43,904 nucleotides of DNA from Fibrobacter sp. (GCA_024399015.1 JAKSIC010000026.1:1-43904); one strand, 5' to 3'. Shown: positions 7,818 through 18,011, numbered from the stretch's first letter. Numbers and translations are program-made. Notes: generated by a model not told the origin, from the sequence alone.

Positions 7818-10800
7818 CTACTTGCTCATCAATTTTTTGATTTCGCCATAGGCATTTTTAAGATCGTCATAACATTTCCAGGTCTGGGCGTAAATTCCCT
7901 TGCCTGTTCCGCCCTGGGTGCCGCGGACAAATGCGTAGTAGATGCCGCCGAAATGCTTGTTGAAGATTTCTTCTTCAGTCAGGTTTTCTGCAGTACCTTC
8001 TCCATAGAACTGTTTCAGCCATTGAATAAGGCAGTAGCTGTATAGCACTCGTTGAATGGAATAGTCTGCATCAACGCGTTCCTTTAAGGCTTCTGGCGTA
8101 TAGCGATTTTCCTCCAGAACGTCGGATTTCCAGTCCAGAATGCTGTAGAGGTTGTTGCCCTGGGCATCAGTTCGCACGAACATCAAATCGATAAAACCCT
8201 TGCAGAATCTGCGGAGCTCTTCGGAGGTTCCTGCATTCAGGTTGAACTGCATTTCTGCCTTATGATTTTCCAGAGGAATTTCTGTTAGGGTGAAAAATTC
8301 TCCTGTAGCGCAATTTCCTGCGATGGCGGGTAGTTTTGCATTCAGTGTATTCCACAAGTAGGCAATGGCGATGTCAGTCCATTCCTTCTTGTGATTCCAA
8401 ATAGGCAATGCCTCGTTCTTGAATTCTTCTTCGACGACATTTATGCATTTGGAATCTGCCAAGGCACTTTCTAGAGTAGGGAGCTGTTGTCCGATTTCAA
8501 AGAACTTGGCTCGTTCAAAGACATGGTGGATGGCGTTACCCAATTTGCTTCCGCGAGGGAACTTCTTTAGATTTTCTTCGTAGTGGCTCTGATAATCGCG
8601 AGATTCCTCGTAGGCAAGGGTACAATCTAGTGCATTGACATCAATACTCTTGATGGAGACCTTGTTCTTGCCTGCAACATCAGCCACAGAAGATTCTTCG
8701 TTGCCGTCTTGATCGATGGGAGTATCGTCTTCGTTGCTGATGCCGTTGTCGGCCTTGCCCGAAAGGGATGAGTAGGAATACTGCATAATGCAGGCCTGAG
8801 GCACATGCTTCTGCAGGTCTTCCATGATGCCTTTTTGTTCCTGAATCAGCTCTTCGATATTGTCTGTGGATTCCGCAGAGGAACTGTTTTTGCTTAATGG
8901 CTGCAGAATATATTCCCGTACGAGTTTTTTCTTTTCGGCAATGCTCCAATCGCTGTCTGTTTTTAGAATTGTGTAGCAGGGATATTCAAAAACGCTGTTT
9001 TCAGCATTTTCGATACATACGGCATTTTCACAAAATTCCTTATGGGAATCATGTAGAAACTTGAATTCTGGTTTAACAGAAATAATGGCTCCGCTCTTGT
9101 CCTTTTTGGTCCAGTTTTCGTAGCGAGGTAGCATTAGAATAGATGATGCTCGTGTAAAGTCCACGTAGAACAAACGCTTCCATTCTTCCAGTTCTTCTGC
9201 CTTGCGAATTTCCTTGGCGTCGCTGCCTAAGCCCAAATGGATTCCATTGTCGTCATGATACAGGAAGGGACCTCTAGAAAGATTATTCACGCCCTTGAAT
9301 CCTGCCACAGAAATTACCACGGGGAATTCCAACCCCTTGGAGGCGTGAATGGTCATGACCTGAACGGCATCGTAGTCGGTTCCCTTTTCAACGAGGCTTC
9401 CGTCTTCATCGTCGGCGTCATCACGGAATGCAGCCAGTCCTTCCAAGTGACGGACTAGATCTTCCAGGGAACAGTTGTGGCTATAAAGGAATTCTACGGC
9501 GTAGTTTCCGATCTGACGGAGCTTCGCCAAATTTTGCAACTTGGAAATATCCATTAGACGTTGCTCAATCTGGGTGTCGCTATAAATACGCTCCAGCATT
9601 TCGGCGTATCGACGCTTAAGAGCCAAGTCTCGCCAGACATTCAGCAGTTTGCGTTCCCTATTATTGGGGTCGTCAAAAACCTTGCTGTCAACATAATGAA
9701 GTTCATCCATGCTGTGATCTTCAGAAGAATTGTCTTTTTTGGTAAAGACCGTCTTAAAGAAATCGGTAATGAGAACTTCACTTAAAAGTTTACGGTTCCA
9801 TGCAGAAAAATCCGGAGCATTCAAGGCACGGAACAGGGCTATCCATTCGGCACATTCACGGCTGTTAAACAGGTTGTTGTCTTTGTAACGACTGAAAGGG
9901 ATGCCTGCGTGTCGCAGTGAATCTTCCATGACCTCCATTTCGCTGCGAGTACGGGCCAGTACGGCAAAGTCCTTGAAGGAAACGTTGCGGTATTTGCGAC
10001 AATCTTTCTTGTCGAAAACCTGGAGCTTGGTCTTTCCGTTTTCGAAGGAACACCAGTCTACGATTTTTGCCACAGCGGAACGTGCGAAATTCAGACTGGA
10101 AATTTCGTTTTCGCTAATCCAGATCGGTGCAACTTCCTTGCCGCTTATCATAGGCGGAACTTTAACTTGGCTTTCGTTGGTAGGAGCACCAGATGGTTGG
10201 AATTTTACCAGTTCGGGAGAGCTTTCTGCAGGAGTAAAGAAACTTCCCTTGAACAGTTCGTTGCAACCTTCAATGATTCCCGTTGTAGAACGGAAGTTGT
10301 TGTTGAGAGAAGTTCCGTTGTTGATTTCCAGGATCGCTTCCTTATAGACGTTTACGTCGGCTCCCTGGAAACTATAGATGGATTGTTTTGGATCGCCTAC
10401 CACAAAAATGGAATGACCTTCGACGGCCTTGCCCTGATCTTTCAAAAAGATTGTGCGGAAAATATCCCATTGCAGTTTATTGGTATCCTGGAATTCATCA
10501 ATGATGGCGAAGTTGAACTGCTGACGCAACTTTTCCTTGAGATTGTCACTTTCGGTGATAGCCTTATGCACCGAAAGAATCATGTCGTTAAAGGATTGCC
10601 TTTTGTCATCCTTCTTTGCTTTTTGCCACTTGTCAAAAAGTATGGGAATCTGCTTGCAGAGAAATTCCTCGTACTGGGCGCGATAAAGGTGTTTTGGGGC
10701 GCTCTTGATCAGTTCCTTGATTTCCTTGATTGCATTGAAATGGGGAAGGGTTGTCTCGGAGAATGATTTTGTTGTGAATGAGTGGCCGTTAAAAAGAAGG

Positions 10801-11603
10801 TCCTGACTTTCGTTGGTCCATGACTTGATTTTTTCGGTGAACTCCGTGGCTCTTTTTTCTGTATTAGAAACGCTGTCGAAAAAAGTCAGCTCATCTTCAA
10901 AACCGGGAATACACTTCAAATCGTTATAACAGGTGGCTTTAGAAATTTTTTCAAGAGCGCTTAGGGGGACCTCCTGACCATTGATTTTCGGAAGACTGGG
11001 CCCGTCTAACGGAATGATTTCGCCTTTTTTACAACAGCCTTTATAGTTGTTGATGGCGCTGACAATGGTTTCCGTTAACTGGTTGGTCAAGGATTCTGTT
11101 TTTTCAGATGCGAGAAGTTTCTGGAATTTTTCGTCATTGACCCACTGGTCGCGAATATACTGTTCTACCAAGGTGGTAACCGCGGCATCATCGATCATAC
11201 CCATATCAAAGGGGCGGCCCGCGTCGTAGGCGTATTCCTTCAAGGCCTTCTGACAGAAGGAGTGGATGGTGAAGATCGCTGCGTTGTCAACATCCTGGTT
11301 TGCCTTGGCAAAAAGGGACAATACGTCCTTGGAAAGTTCCGGTTCGTCAGAGTCATCCTTGTTGATTTTTTTGAATTCAAGGACTTCGTTAATCTTTTTG
11401 CGGATACGGTCCTTTAACTCACCCGCAGCTTTTTCGGTGTAGGTGACGATAAGAATCTTTTTGAGAGGCGTGCCTTGACTAATCAGCTTGGATACCATGA
11501 GCTGAATGGTATAGGTTTTGCCTGTTCCTGCTGACGCTTCGATAAAGAGGCTGTGTTTCGGATCAAAATTTTTCAGATTGAAACTTTTCAATGTGTCGCT
11601 CAC
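7818..11603 (-). CDS. recB: Exodeoxyribonuclease V beta subunit RecB
   Basis: A 1,261-aa UvrD-type helicase plus nuclease. Walker A is ASAGTGKT (residues 23-30). The DEXQD motif is IIDEFQDTNKLQWDIF, and VVGDPKQSIYSFQGAD and VMTIHASKGLEFPVV are further helicase motifs. The C-terminal PD-(D/E)XK nuclease is intact: GNAIHHVFE (GxxxHxxxE), ILDWKSDVL (catalytic D and K) and DYSIQRVLYSYC (QxxxY). RecB is the 3'-5' motor and the nuclease of RecBCD. Translation starts at GTG 11603, one base after the recC stop codon, so the two are tightly coupled. The length is slightly above the E. coli protein and all parts are present. Confidence 0.95.
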   Translation of the reverse strand: MSDTLKSFNLKNFDPKHSLFIEASAGTGKTYTIQLMVSKLISQGTPLKKILIVTYTEKAAGELKDRIRKKINEVLEFKKINKDDSDEPELSKDVLSLFAKANQDVDNAAIFTIHSFCQKALKEYAYDAGRPFDMGMIDDAAVTTLVEQYIRDQWVNDEKFQKLLASEKTESLTNQLTETIVSAINNYKGCCKKGEIIPLDGPSLPKINGQEVPLSALEKISKATCYNDLKCIPGFEDELTFFDSVSNTEKRATEFTEKIKSWTNESQDLLFNGHSFTTKSFSETTLPHFNAIKEIKELIKSAPKHLYRAQYEEFLCKQIPILFDKWQKAKKDDKRQSFNDMILSVHKAITESDNLKEKLRQQFNFAIIDEFQDTNKLQWDIFRTIFLKDQGKAVEGHSIFVVGDPKQSIYSFQGADVNVYKEAILEINNGTSLNNNFRSTTGIIEGCNELFKGSFFTPAESSPELVKFQPSGAPTNESQVKVPPMISGKEVAPIWISENEISSLNFARSAVAKIVDWCSFENGKTKLQVFDKKDCRKYRNVSFKDFAVLARTRSEMEVMEDSLRHAGIPFSRYKDNNLFNSRECAEWIALFRALNAPDFSAWNRKLLSEVLITDFFKTVFTKKDNSSEDHSMDELHYVDSKVFDDPNNRERKLLNVWRDLALKRRYAEMLERIYSDTQIEQRLMDISKLQNLAKLRQIGNYAVEFLYSHNCSLEDLVRHLEGLAAFRDDADDEDGSLVEKGTDYDAVQVMTIHASKGLEFPVVISVAGFKGVNNLSRGPFLYHDDNGIHLGLGSDAKEIRKAEELEEWKRLFYVDFTRASSILMLPRYENWTKKDKSGAIISVKPEFKFLHDSHKEFCENAVCIENAENSVFEYPCYTILKTDSDWSIAEKKKLVREYILQPLSKNSSSAESTDNIEELIQEQKGIMEDLQKHVPQACIMQYSYSSLSGKADNGISNEDDTPIDQDGNEESSVADVAGKNKVSIKSIDVNALDCTLAYEESRDYQSHYEENLKKFPRGSKLGNAIHHVFERAKFFEIGQQLPTLESALADSKCINVVEEEFKNEALPIWNHKKEWTDIAIAYLWNTLNAKLPAIAGNCATGEFFTLTEIPLENHKAEMQFNLNAGTSEELRRFCKGFIDLMFVRTDAQGNNLYSILDWKSDVLEENRYTPEALKERVDADYSIQRVLYSYCLIQWLKQFYGEGTAENLTEEEIFNKHFGGIYYAFVRGTQGGTGKGIYAQTWKCYDDLKNAYGEIKKLMSK

Positions 11604-11604
11604 C

Positions 11605-14600
11605 TTATGCCCCCTTCTTCGTTGCGGATTTTGTTCCCTTTGCTGTTTTAGCAGGTTTTTCCGGTTTTTCGTAGGCCTTGATTTCCATAAGGGACTTCAT
11701 CTTGGCCTTCGCTTCTGCCCACTGCTCCTTGAAATTTTCGGAATCGAATCCCACATCCTTTACCGGATCGAAAAGTGCTTTCTTGCCGAAGTAGGACCAT
11801 GGACCATCCAATAGTTTTCCTCTGTACTCATATATATCGTCGCTTTCCTTGATTGTGTCAAGAAGGTCTGCGGGGACAGCCTTACTGTAAGGCATCTTCC
11901 TTGTCTTTTCGCAACCGTAGGCTTCGCTGTATATACGTTCCAGCATTTCCCTAGCTTGAACGGGTGACATTTTTACAGATGTTGTTGCAGGGCCACCGAT
12001 ATTCTCGTCGCAAGAATAAATGGAAATGCCAATGGTCTGTTCCTTATTTGCCGAGTCCGGATGCTTTTCGCATTTAAGGGCGAGAAGGGCCAAGGCCTTG
12101 ATATACGGGCTTAAGTATTTACTGAAATTGATTTTATCGGCAGTGCTGTTAGATGTTGTTATAGAAATGATTTCTGTAACATCTCCCAGTTCCTTGTTGT
12201 TGCACCAGTCCATGGTTCCGGAAAGGTTCCACTTGGTTCCGTCACCACGCAATAATTGCAGATCTTGCAAACGGTCTTTATACGTCCAGCCGTTGCGGAG
12301 TTCCTGAATTTTTTCTTCGCCCATCTGGCAAAGAATAAGGTTCTTTTTTACGTTCAGGTCTTTCCAGATTTTTTCACTGAAAATCTGGTCGGGCATCTTG
12401 CCCTTCAGCTGACTATCCCTCTTGAATTTTTCCAGTTCGTCTTCCTTGCCCGAAAGTTCTGCTGCCAGCATCATTTTCAGTAAGTTGCTTTCTTCCAACT
12501 TGTTAAAGAAAATCGGTTCAAAAAATTCTTTTTCGGGATCGTCATCATCTTGCTCCATCATCATCAGGCCGATTCGGAATTCAAATGGGTCTTCCAGGAA
12601 TTTGCACAACTGGAACAGAGAAACTCGTTCGGGAATCTTGATGGCAATGTTCTTGATGTCAGTAGATTCGTCACCTCGAACTTTTATGTTGGTGCGGGCC
12701 TTGGCATTTCCGTCGTGGACCATGTCTACGTAAGCCTTTTTGTTACGGAGGCTTCTGGGCGTAAACAGTTCTGTAGTGTCGCGGGTCTCGTCCAGCGAGA
12801 TTGATTTTTTATTCCATGCGATGCCATTCTTCAAAAGAAATTTCTGGATGTCATTGACGACGGACGTGGGGTAAAGTTCCGCATCCTTTTTAATGTCCTG
12901 GTCGACAAAGCTAATATGGAAGCTTTCGCTTACGCTCATGAGCTGACAGAGGAAGGCGTAGCGTCGCTTGGAGATAGGGGAGCCATCACCGGGCCAGGGG
13001 CGGCAGGATTTACGTAAGTCCAAAGTGTTCTGCTGCTTGGCTCCAGGGAAGTTGATGGAATCTCCACCAATAAAGAACAGGTGCTTTACAGGAATGATTC
13101 GGTTAGGGATGAATTTCATGAAGGTTATGCCATTCACGAACAGGTTACCGCAACTATATGCGGATCCCTGGGCTGCCGTAATCAGACTCTGCTCGATAAT
13201 TTTCCATGAAATGGCCTCAATGCCGGTATCCAGCTGGTAGTGAAGATTTTCCACGGATTCCGTCACTCGCTTGAAGATGATGGATTCTCCTCCAAGACCT
13301 TCGGGAGCGCCAGTCATGGCGAGCCATCCGTTTAGGTGATCGTTCAGCTTATTAAGATCCGCAATTTTTCCTTGGGAACCGAAGGCAATCCAGTCTCTTA
13401 AATCGTTAATGGCTTCTACAAAGCGGCAAAGGCTGGCGTTGTTGCTGGTGGCCATATCGGAGTATGGTTTTAGCGAGTCTTCCTCGCCAGAGAACTTCAC
13501 CAGATTTTTTGTCATCTTGGCCAAAAGCAGTCGGCGGACTCCGTCGAGCCAGTCCTGTTTCTTTGAACTGCGGTCGCGATAAACATTGGTTTCTTCAATC
13601 CAGGTTTCCCAATCGTTAACTTCCTCTTCCTTGATGCCGCGGGTTTGCTGCACTACAGGATTGCGCATCAAGCTAAAGAACTGGGGACGTCCAATGGAGT
13701 TTCCCTCTAAAATAGAGAACAGATCCTGTAGGGCGGTTTCGGTTAAAGAGCTGTGGGCCGGTGAATCAACAATGGAAAATGGAATATGAAGGTAGCCGGA
13801 ATTGTTATGGCCTGCCACGTCAGAAACCTTTCGGTCGGGAGTCTGGTCGAATACGGTCTTGATGGCTGTGCGGTAACTATCCAAGTCTGGTGAAACTACC
13901 AGAATGTCATTGATGCGGGCTCCGCTCTGCAGAAGTTTGCAGATGCTGGAATGCAAAGCTTCCACTTCACGAATTTTTGTGGGAGCTGCCGTTAATGTTA
14001 GGCTGTTCTCTTCTGTTGCCCCTTCGCCGATAATGTTGGTTCGGTTGGCGATAGCGTACTGCAATTTATGCAATAGGGTGTCCTGGGGCAAGTCGCTTGC
14101 CGATGAAGCACTCCCATTGCTTGCGTCAAAATCGAAATCGTAATTTGCGGCCTGACACCACAACTTGATGTTGTCGCGGCCGGATCTTCCCCAGGTGCAG
14201 AGCAGTGTGTTTTCGGACTCCTCTTCGGCGAGATTCTGATATTCCGGGATGTCGTCTGGATCGGTCGCACTGACTTCTGCAACGCTATTTCCCGCTTCGC
14301 CAAGATTTACATCCATGCGGCGTTTAACGCTGTTCAGTTCGTTGCCATTTTCATCATTCCAGGAACCGTTAGATGCAACCCACCTGCGAACAATCTTATC
14401 GTTGGCAATATCTTCCCAGAATTCCATACAGGGATTCTGGATGTAGGCAAAAACGTCGTGCTCCTCGGCAAACTTATGAAGAATCACCCGGTAGAACTGC
14501 CCCATACCAGATAGACCGAAAATGAACAGGGGCTGGTCCTTGATTTTTTCCAGATGGAATTTGGCGATGCCGTTTTCATCGAAGCAACTGTAGTAAAGGA

Positions 14601-15303
14601 AAGGGATGGTCAGATAGGTAATCTGGTCATCATTCTTGCGTTCTGCCTCTTTCTTAAAAACGCGGGTGAGAAGGGAGTCCTTGTTACCGTGCTGGTGAAA
14701 AATGGCGGAGTACAATTTCTGCTGCCATTTTTCGCGGACCGCCACGTCTCCATTGCGGTTGCCTGTAAAGAAAGGTTGTAAATCTCCCTGTTTCCACTTA
14801 TCGAGAATCCCATCGGCTGCACTGCCATCGGCGTTCTTCACAAAATCTCTGGGACGGCTCGTCTCGTATTCCAAAAACAATGTGGCGATTTTCTGTGCGA
14901 AATCAAAAAGATGGGTCTCGTCCAGTTTGCCCTTGCCGTCTGCGTCTTCCACAATCAAGTACCGACGGACTTCGTCGCCCAGCTTTTCGTAATTGTAGGA
15001 TCCACCTTCTTCCATTTTCAGATAGGCGAGAATCACATTGCACAGCATATCTGCCGTCAGCTTCTTTTTGCTGTTGTCGTCACCCACCAGAATTTCCATG
15101 AGGAATCGGTCGATCATCATGGTGCTGAGGCCAGCCAGAGCGCCCTTCTTCTGAATCCAGCGGAGCCTGAACCACTGTTCCAGTTTTGGATCCGGAAACA
15201 CGACTATTGGACATACGAAAGGGTTCTTCCAACTGGTGGAAATGGCGTCGATCATTTCGTCGGCGAGGTTCTCGAGATTCAGTGCGAATTTTAAGTGAAG
15301 CAT
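11605..15303 (-). CDS. recC: Exodeoxyribonuclease V gamma subunit RecC
   Basis: A 1,232-aa protein. The N-terminal FALNLENLADEM ... FVCPIVVFPDPKLEQWFRLR matches the RecC start (usually PxxxxxVQSxGMxxWL). Further RecC-like stretches are FIFGLSGMGQFYRVILHKFA, DILVVSPDLDSYRTAIKTVF and VKHLFFIGGDSINFPG. RecC is the scaffold and chi-scanning subunit, a helicase-like fold without ATPase motifs, and none is seen here. The C-terminal tail is Lys/Ala-rich (AKTAKGTKSATKKGA). The ATG at 15303 was chosen over a TTG three codons upstream. It is the first gene of the operon; a TATATT box 7 nt upstream of the ATG suggests a leaderless mRNA. Confidence 0.9.
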   Translation of the reverse strand: MLHLKFALNLENLADEMIDAISTSWKNPFVCPIVVFPDPKLEQWFRLRWIQKKGALAGLSTMMIDRFLMEILVGDDNSKKKLTADMLCNVILAYLKMEEGGSYNYEKLGDEVRRYLIVEDADGKGKLDETHLFDFAQKIATLFLEYETSRPRDFVKNADGSAADGILDKWKQGDLQPFFTGNRNGDVAVREKWQQKLYSAIFHQHGNKDSLLTRVFKKEAERKNDDQITYLTIPFLYYSCFDENGIAKFHLEKIKDQPLFIFGLSGMGQFYRVILHKFAEEHDVFAYIQNPCMEFWEDIANDKIVRRWVASNGSWNDENGNELNSVKRRMDVNLGEAGNSVAEVSATDPDDIPEYQNLAEEESENTLLCTWGRSGRDNIKLWCQAANYDFDFDASNGSASSASDLPQDTLLHKLQYAIANRTNIIGEGATEENSLTLTAAPTKIREVEALHSSICKLLQSGARINDILVVSPDLDSYRTAIKTVFDQTPDRKVSDVAGHNNSGYLHIPFSIVDSPAHSSLTETALQDLFSILEGNSIGRPQFFSLMRNPVVQQTRGIKEEEVNDWETWIEETNVYRDRSSKKQDWLDGVRRLLLAKMTKNLVKFSGEEDSLKPYSDMATSNNASLCRFVEAINDLRDWIAFGSQGKIADLNKLNDHLNGWLAMTGAPEGLGGESIIFKRVTESVENLHYQLDTGIEAISWKIIEQSLITAAQGSAYSCGNLFVNGITFMKFIPNRIIPVKHLFFIGGDSINFPGAKQQNTLDLRKSCRPWPGDGSPISKRRYAFLCQLMSVSESFHISFVDQDIKKDAELYPTSVVNDIQKFLLKNGIAWNKKSISLDETRDTTELFTPRSLRNKKAYVDMVHDGNAKARTNIKVRGDESTDIKNIAIKIPERVSLFQLCKFLEDPFEFRIGLMMMEQDDDDPEKEFFEPIFFNKLEESNLLKMMLAAELSGKEDELEKFKRDSQLKGKMPDQIFSEKIWKDLNVKKNLILCQMGEEKIQELRNGWTYKDRLQDLQLLRGDGTKWNLSGTMDWCNNKELGDVTEIISITTSNSTADKINFSKYLSPYIKALALLALKCEKHPDSANKEQTIGISIYSCDENIGGPATTSVKMSPVQAREMLERIYSEAYGCEKTRKMPYSKAVPADLLDTIKESDDIYEYRGKLLDGPWSYFGKKALFDPVKDVGFDSENFKEQWAEAKAKMKSLMEIKAYEKPEKPAKTAKGTKSATKKGA

Positions 15304-15310
15304 AGTGGGC

Positions 15311-15316
15311 AATATA
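15311..15316 (-). promoter_or_regulatory. recC: -10 box of the recCBD operon
   Basis: On the minus strand TATATT is followed by 7 nt and then the recC ATG, with no ribosome-binding site between. This predicts transcription starting at the A of the start codon. No convincing -35 element was found at 16-18 bp. Confidence 0.4.
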
Positions 15317-15434
15317 TTTTATAAAAAAAGGATTGTTCTATTTGATTATCGTTTTCAGCCCCGATTTTGTCAAATGATTTGGGAATCTGCAGGTAAGGAA
15401 TGCTAATTTTTAGCGAGAAAAAAGGAGTTTGCCC

Positions 15435-16766
15435 ATGAGGAACGCTCGTGTACCTTTTATTTATGTCACATCACTTCTTGCGATGTTCTTTTTTGCCTGC
15501 GAGGATTCCACCAGTGCGTCCGGTTCTCAGGATGAACAGAGTCGTGTAGATACTGTCTATGTAAGAGACACCGTCAACATAAAAGGTGATACCATTCGCG
15601 TAAAAGGTGATACGGTCGTTGTAACCAAACAGGATACCGTTATCAAAAATGGCGATACCGTAGTGGTCTCCAAGAAAGATACCTTGGTCGTGAAGGGCGA
15701 TACCGTTGTGGTGACCAAGAAAGACACCTTGGTTTTAGATGGTGATACCGTAGTTGTCCGTGATACACTTTATCTTCGTGATACGGTTTACGCCCGTGAC
15801 ACGATTTTAGATACTCTTTACCTTGCGGAAGAAAAAATTCTTCAGGAATGCGCCAATCATAAGTTTGATGAAAAGTCCCAATTCTGTTATATGGGTAACG
15901 TATATCCCCTGTGCGGAGGCAAAACCTATAATCCCGATAGTGCGACCTGCGTGAATGATGTGGCGGTCCTTGCCTGCGGCGGTACTGTATACGACAAGGC
16001 CAAGAAGATCTGTTATAAGAACAAACTTCACGATCGCTACGTCCGTATGGGTAAATTCAATTACGAATATTTTGTGGATGATCGTGACGATCAGTTCTAT
16101 CGCAGCATCCCCATCGGTAATCAAACCTGGATGGCTCAAAATTTAAACTACGCCGTTGATAGCAGCTGGTGTGCTGGCGGTATCGCCACGAGTCCCGATG
16201 ACTTTACTCAGGGCGATTGTGAAAAGTACGGCCGTGTGTACAGATGGGCTAGTGCCATGAATATCCCTGATGAGTATAATGAGATTAGTGCCGTAGGAAC
16301 CGTGGTGGATACAACCAAGGAATATCAGGGAGCTTGCCCCAACGGCTGGCACGTTCCCAATCACCATGAATGGTATGCCCTCGAAGATTACATTTATACC
16401 AACATAGACCCCGATTCTTCGCATTCTATATCCGAACACCTGAAGTCTGATAGCTTGTGGGTCGATGGCTATGGTTGGATGGGGTCTGGCGATGACCGTG
16501 TGAAAGTTGAAATTCCGAAGGGAATTAACTCTGTAGGGCTGAATATACTGCCTGTAGGAAGTTTCATTTATTACGATTCAAAAGTTTACCCTTCGTATTT
16601 TGGCCAGGATTCCCGCCTTTGGAGTGTTAACGAAACGTACAATACCGGAGTCTATGTGGTGTTCTTTAGCTATTCCACCGATTACAAGACCCTGAAGTAT
16701 TATAAGGGCTCTGCGGCTTTCAAGAATTGGGCTTGGTCTCTCCGCTGTTTAAAGAACAATAATTAA
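15435..16766 (+). CDS. FISUMP-domain lipoprotein with a DTVVV-repeat stalk, 443 aa
   Basis: AAAGGAG nine bases upstream fixes the ATG at 15435. The signal ends in AMFFFAC, so Cys19 is lipidated. Residues about 36-135 are a low-complexity stalk of repeats of about 14-15 residues (KGDTVVVTKKDTLVV and variants, ending RDTLYLRDTVYARDT). A cysteine-containing linker follows (CANHKFDEKSQFCYMGNVYP, then a related CGGTVYDKAKKICYKNK). The C-terminal half is a FISUMP domain: YRSIPIGNQTWMAQNLNYAV, YGRVYRWASAM, ACPNGWHVPNHHEWYALEDY and WSLRCLKNN. These are surface proteins of unknown ligand in Fibrobacter. The gene diverges from recC with 131 bp between. Confidence 0.85.
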   Translation: MRNARVPFIYVTSLLAMFFFACEDSTSASGSQDEQSRVDTVYVRDTVNIKGDTIRVKGDTVVVTKQDTVIKNGDTVVVSKKDTLVVKGDTVVVTKKDTLVLDGDTVVVRDTLYLRDTVYARDTILDTLYLAEEKILQECANHKFDEKSQFCYMGNVYPLCGGKTYNPDSATCVNDVAVLACGGTVYDKAKKICYKNKLHDRYVRMGKFNYEYFVDDRDDQFYRSIPIGNQTWMAQNLNYAVDSSWCAGGIATSPDDFTQGDCEKYGRVYRWASAMNIPDEYNEISAVGTVVDTTKEYQGACPNGWHVPNHHEWYALEDYIYTNIDPDSSHSISEHLKSDSLWVDGYGWMGSGDDRVKVEIPKGINSVGLNILPVGSFIYYDSKVYPSYFGQDSRLWSVNETYNTGVYVVFFSYSTDYKTLKYYKGSAAFKNWAWSLRCLKNNN

Positions 16767-16886
16767 GAACGTAGGGCCCAAAAACAGCTATTTATAAGGG
16801 AAAATTTTATTCGTTAAACATGGAACGTCTAATCTTATACTAGATTAAAAGGCGTAAATTATTTACCGTAAACTCGGAGTTTTATT

Positions 16887-17954
16887 ATGGAAATTAAATG
16901 GCGTAATCCTGATGCAAAGTTTGATCGTCTGGTTTTGGCTGGCGATATCGGCGGTACCAACACCAACCTTGGCGTTGTTGGCTACAAGGATGGAAAGTTC
17001 ACCTTGATTCTCGAAACCGTATGTCCCTCCAAAGACATTGACGGTCTGGATGCTCCCATCCGCGAAACCCTTAAGCTGGCTGCAGAAGCTCGCGCTGACC
17101 TTAAGGTGAGCCACATCTGCATTAGCGCTGCCGGTCCTGTTGCCAATAACAAGTGCGTCATGACCAACCTCCCTTGGTCTGTGGATGGCGATGCCATCTC
17201 TGCTGCAACGGGCATTCCCACTCTCGTGATCAATGACTTCATGGCTATCAGCTACGGTATCCCCACTCTGGACGTGGACGATCCGGAACAGATCCACAAG
17301 CTGGTCCACACCGACGGATCCACTCCCGCTCCCCAGGCAGCAACCAAGGCTGTGATTGGTCCGGGTACCGGCATGGGCGTTGGCTTCCTGGCATTCGACG
17401 GTCAGAAGTACATTCCCGCTTCTTCTGAAGGTGGCCACTCTACTTTCGCACCTTTCGACAAGGACTCCCAGGAATTCCACGATTACATGGAAAAGAAGCT
17501 TGGCGTTGTTCCCGGTGTAGAACCTCTGGTTTCCGGTATGGGTCTTCGCAACATGTACGAATGGTGGAAGGAAACCCGCGGCGTTCCGAACAACGAATAC
17601 TTCCAGAAGATCGAAGAGACCGAACCCAACGATCGCCCCAAGTACATTTCCCGCGCCAGCGACAACGATCCGGTGGCCGCCGAAATGATGCGCCTGTTCG
17701 TAAAGATGCTGGCCCGCTTTGCTAGCGACGCTGCAACCCTGTTCCTCCCGCTGGGTGGCTTCTACCTGGCTGGCGGTACCGTACAGAAGGATCTGCGCTG
17801 GCTGGAACGCGATAACCTGTTCATGCAGTACTTCGAAAAGAACTATAACCCCAACATCCGCCCGCTTCTGAACAAGATTCCGGTGTACGTGATCAAGGAT
17901 TATAGCATCAGCCTTTACGGCGCTGCAAACGCAAGCCTGAATCTGCAGAAGTAA
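16887..17954 (+). CDS. glk: Glucokinase
   Basis: A 355-aa protein of the Glk family (ATP-dependent glucokinase). Motifs in order are LAGDIGGTNTNLGVV (phosphate 1), ISAAGPVANN, MTNLPWSVDGDAIS, LVINDFMAISYGI (catalytic Asp in NDF), AVIGPGTGMGVGFL (phosphate 2), SEGGHSTFAPFD and LFLPLGGFYLAGGT. It phosphorylates glucose to glucose-6-phosphate in the cytoplasm, the entry step for a cell living on cellulose-derived sugar. TCGGAG lies ten bases upstream of the ATG. It appears monocistronic, with a terminator about 60 bp after the stop codon. Codon usage is of the highly expressed type (many AAG, GGT/GGC, CTG). It is slightly longer than the roughly 320-aa E. coli enzyme. Confidence 0.93.
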   Translation: MEIKWRNPDAKFDRLVLAGDIGGTNTNLGVVGYKDGKFTLILETVCPSKDIDGLDAPIRETLKLAAEARADLKVSHICISAAGPVANNKCVMTNLPWSVDGDAISAATGIPTLVINDFMAISYGIPTLDVDDPEQIHKLVHTDGSTPAPQAATKAVIGPGTGMGVGFLAFDGQKYIPASSEGGHSTFAPFDKDSQEFHDYMEKKLGVVPGVEPLVSGMGLRNMYEWWKETRGVPNNEYFQKIEETEPNDRPKYISRASDNDPVAAEMMRLFVKMLARFASDAATLFLPLGGFYLAGGTVQKDLRWLERDNLFMQYFEKNYNPNIRPLLNKIPVYVIKDYSISLYGAANASLNLQK

Positions 17955-17971
17955 GCGGTCACGCGCAGCGT

Positions 17972-18000
17972 GTCATCCTGAGCCCGTAGGGCGAAGGATC
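17972..18000. repeat. REP-like palindrome (GTCATCCTGA...GAAGGATC)
   Basis: GTCATCCTGA and GAAGGATC flank a small internal palindrome (GCCCGTAGGGC). The inverted form of the same ends (GGATCCTTC ... TCAGGATGAC) recurs at 28574 and 42342, so this is a dispersed intergenic repeat family found after stop codons. Confidence 0.6.
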
Positions 18001-18011
18001 TAGCTAAAAAG

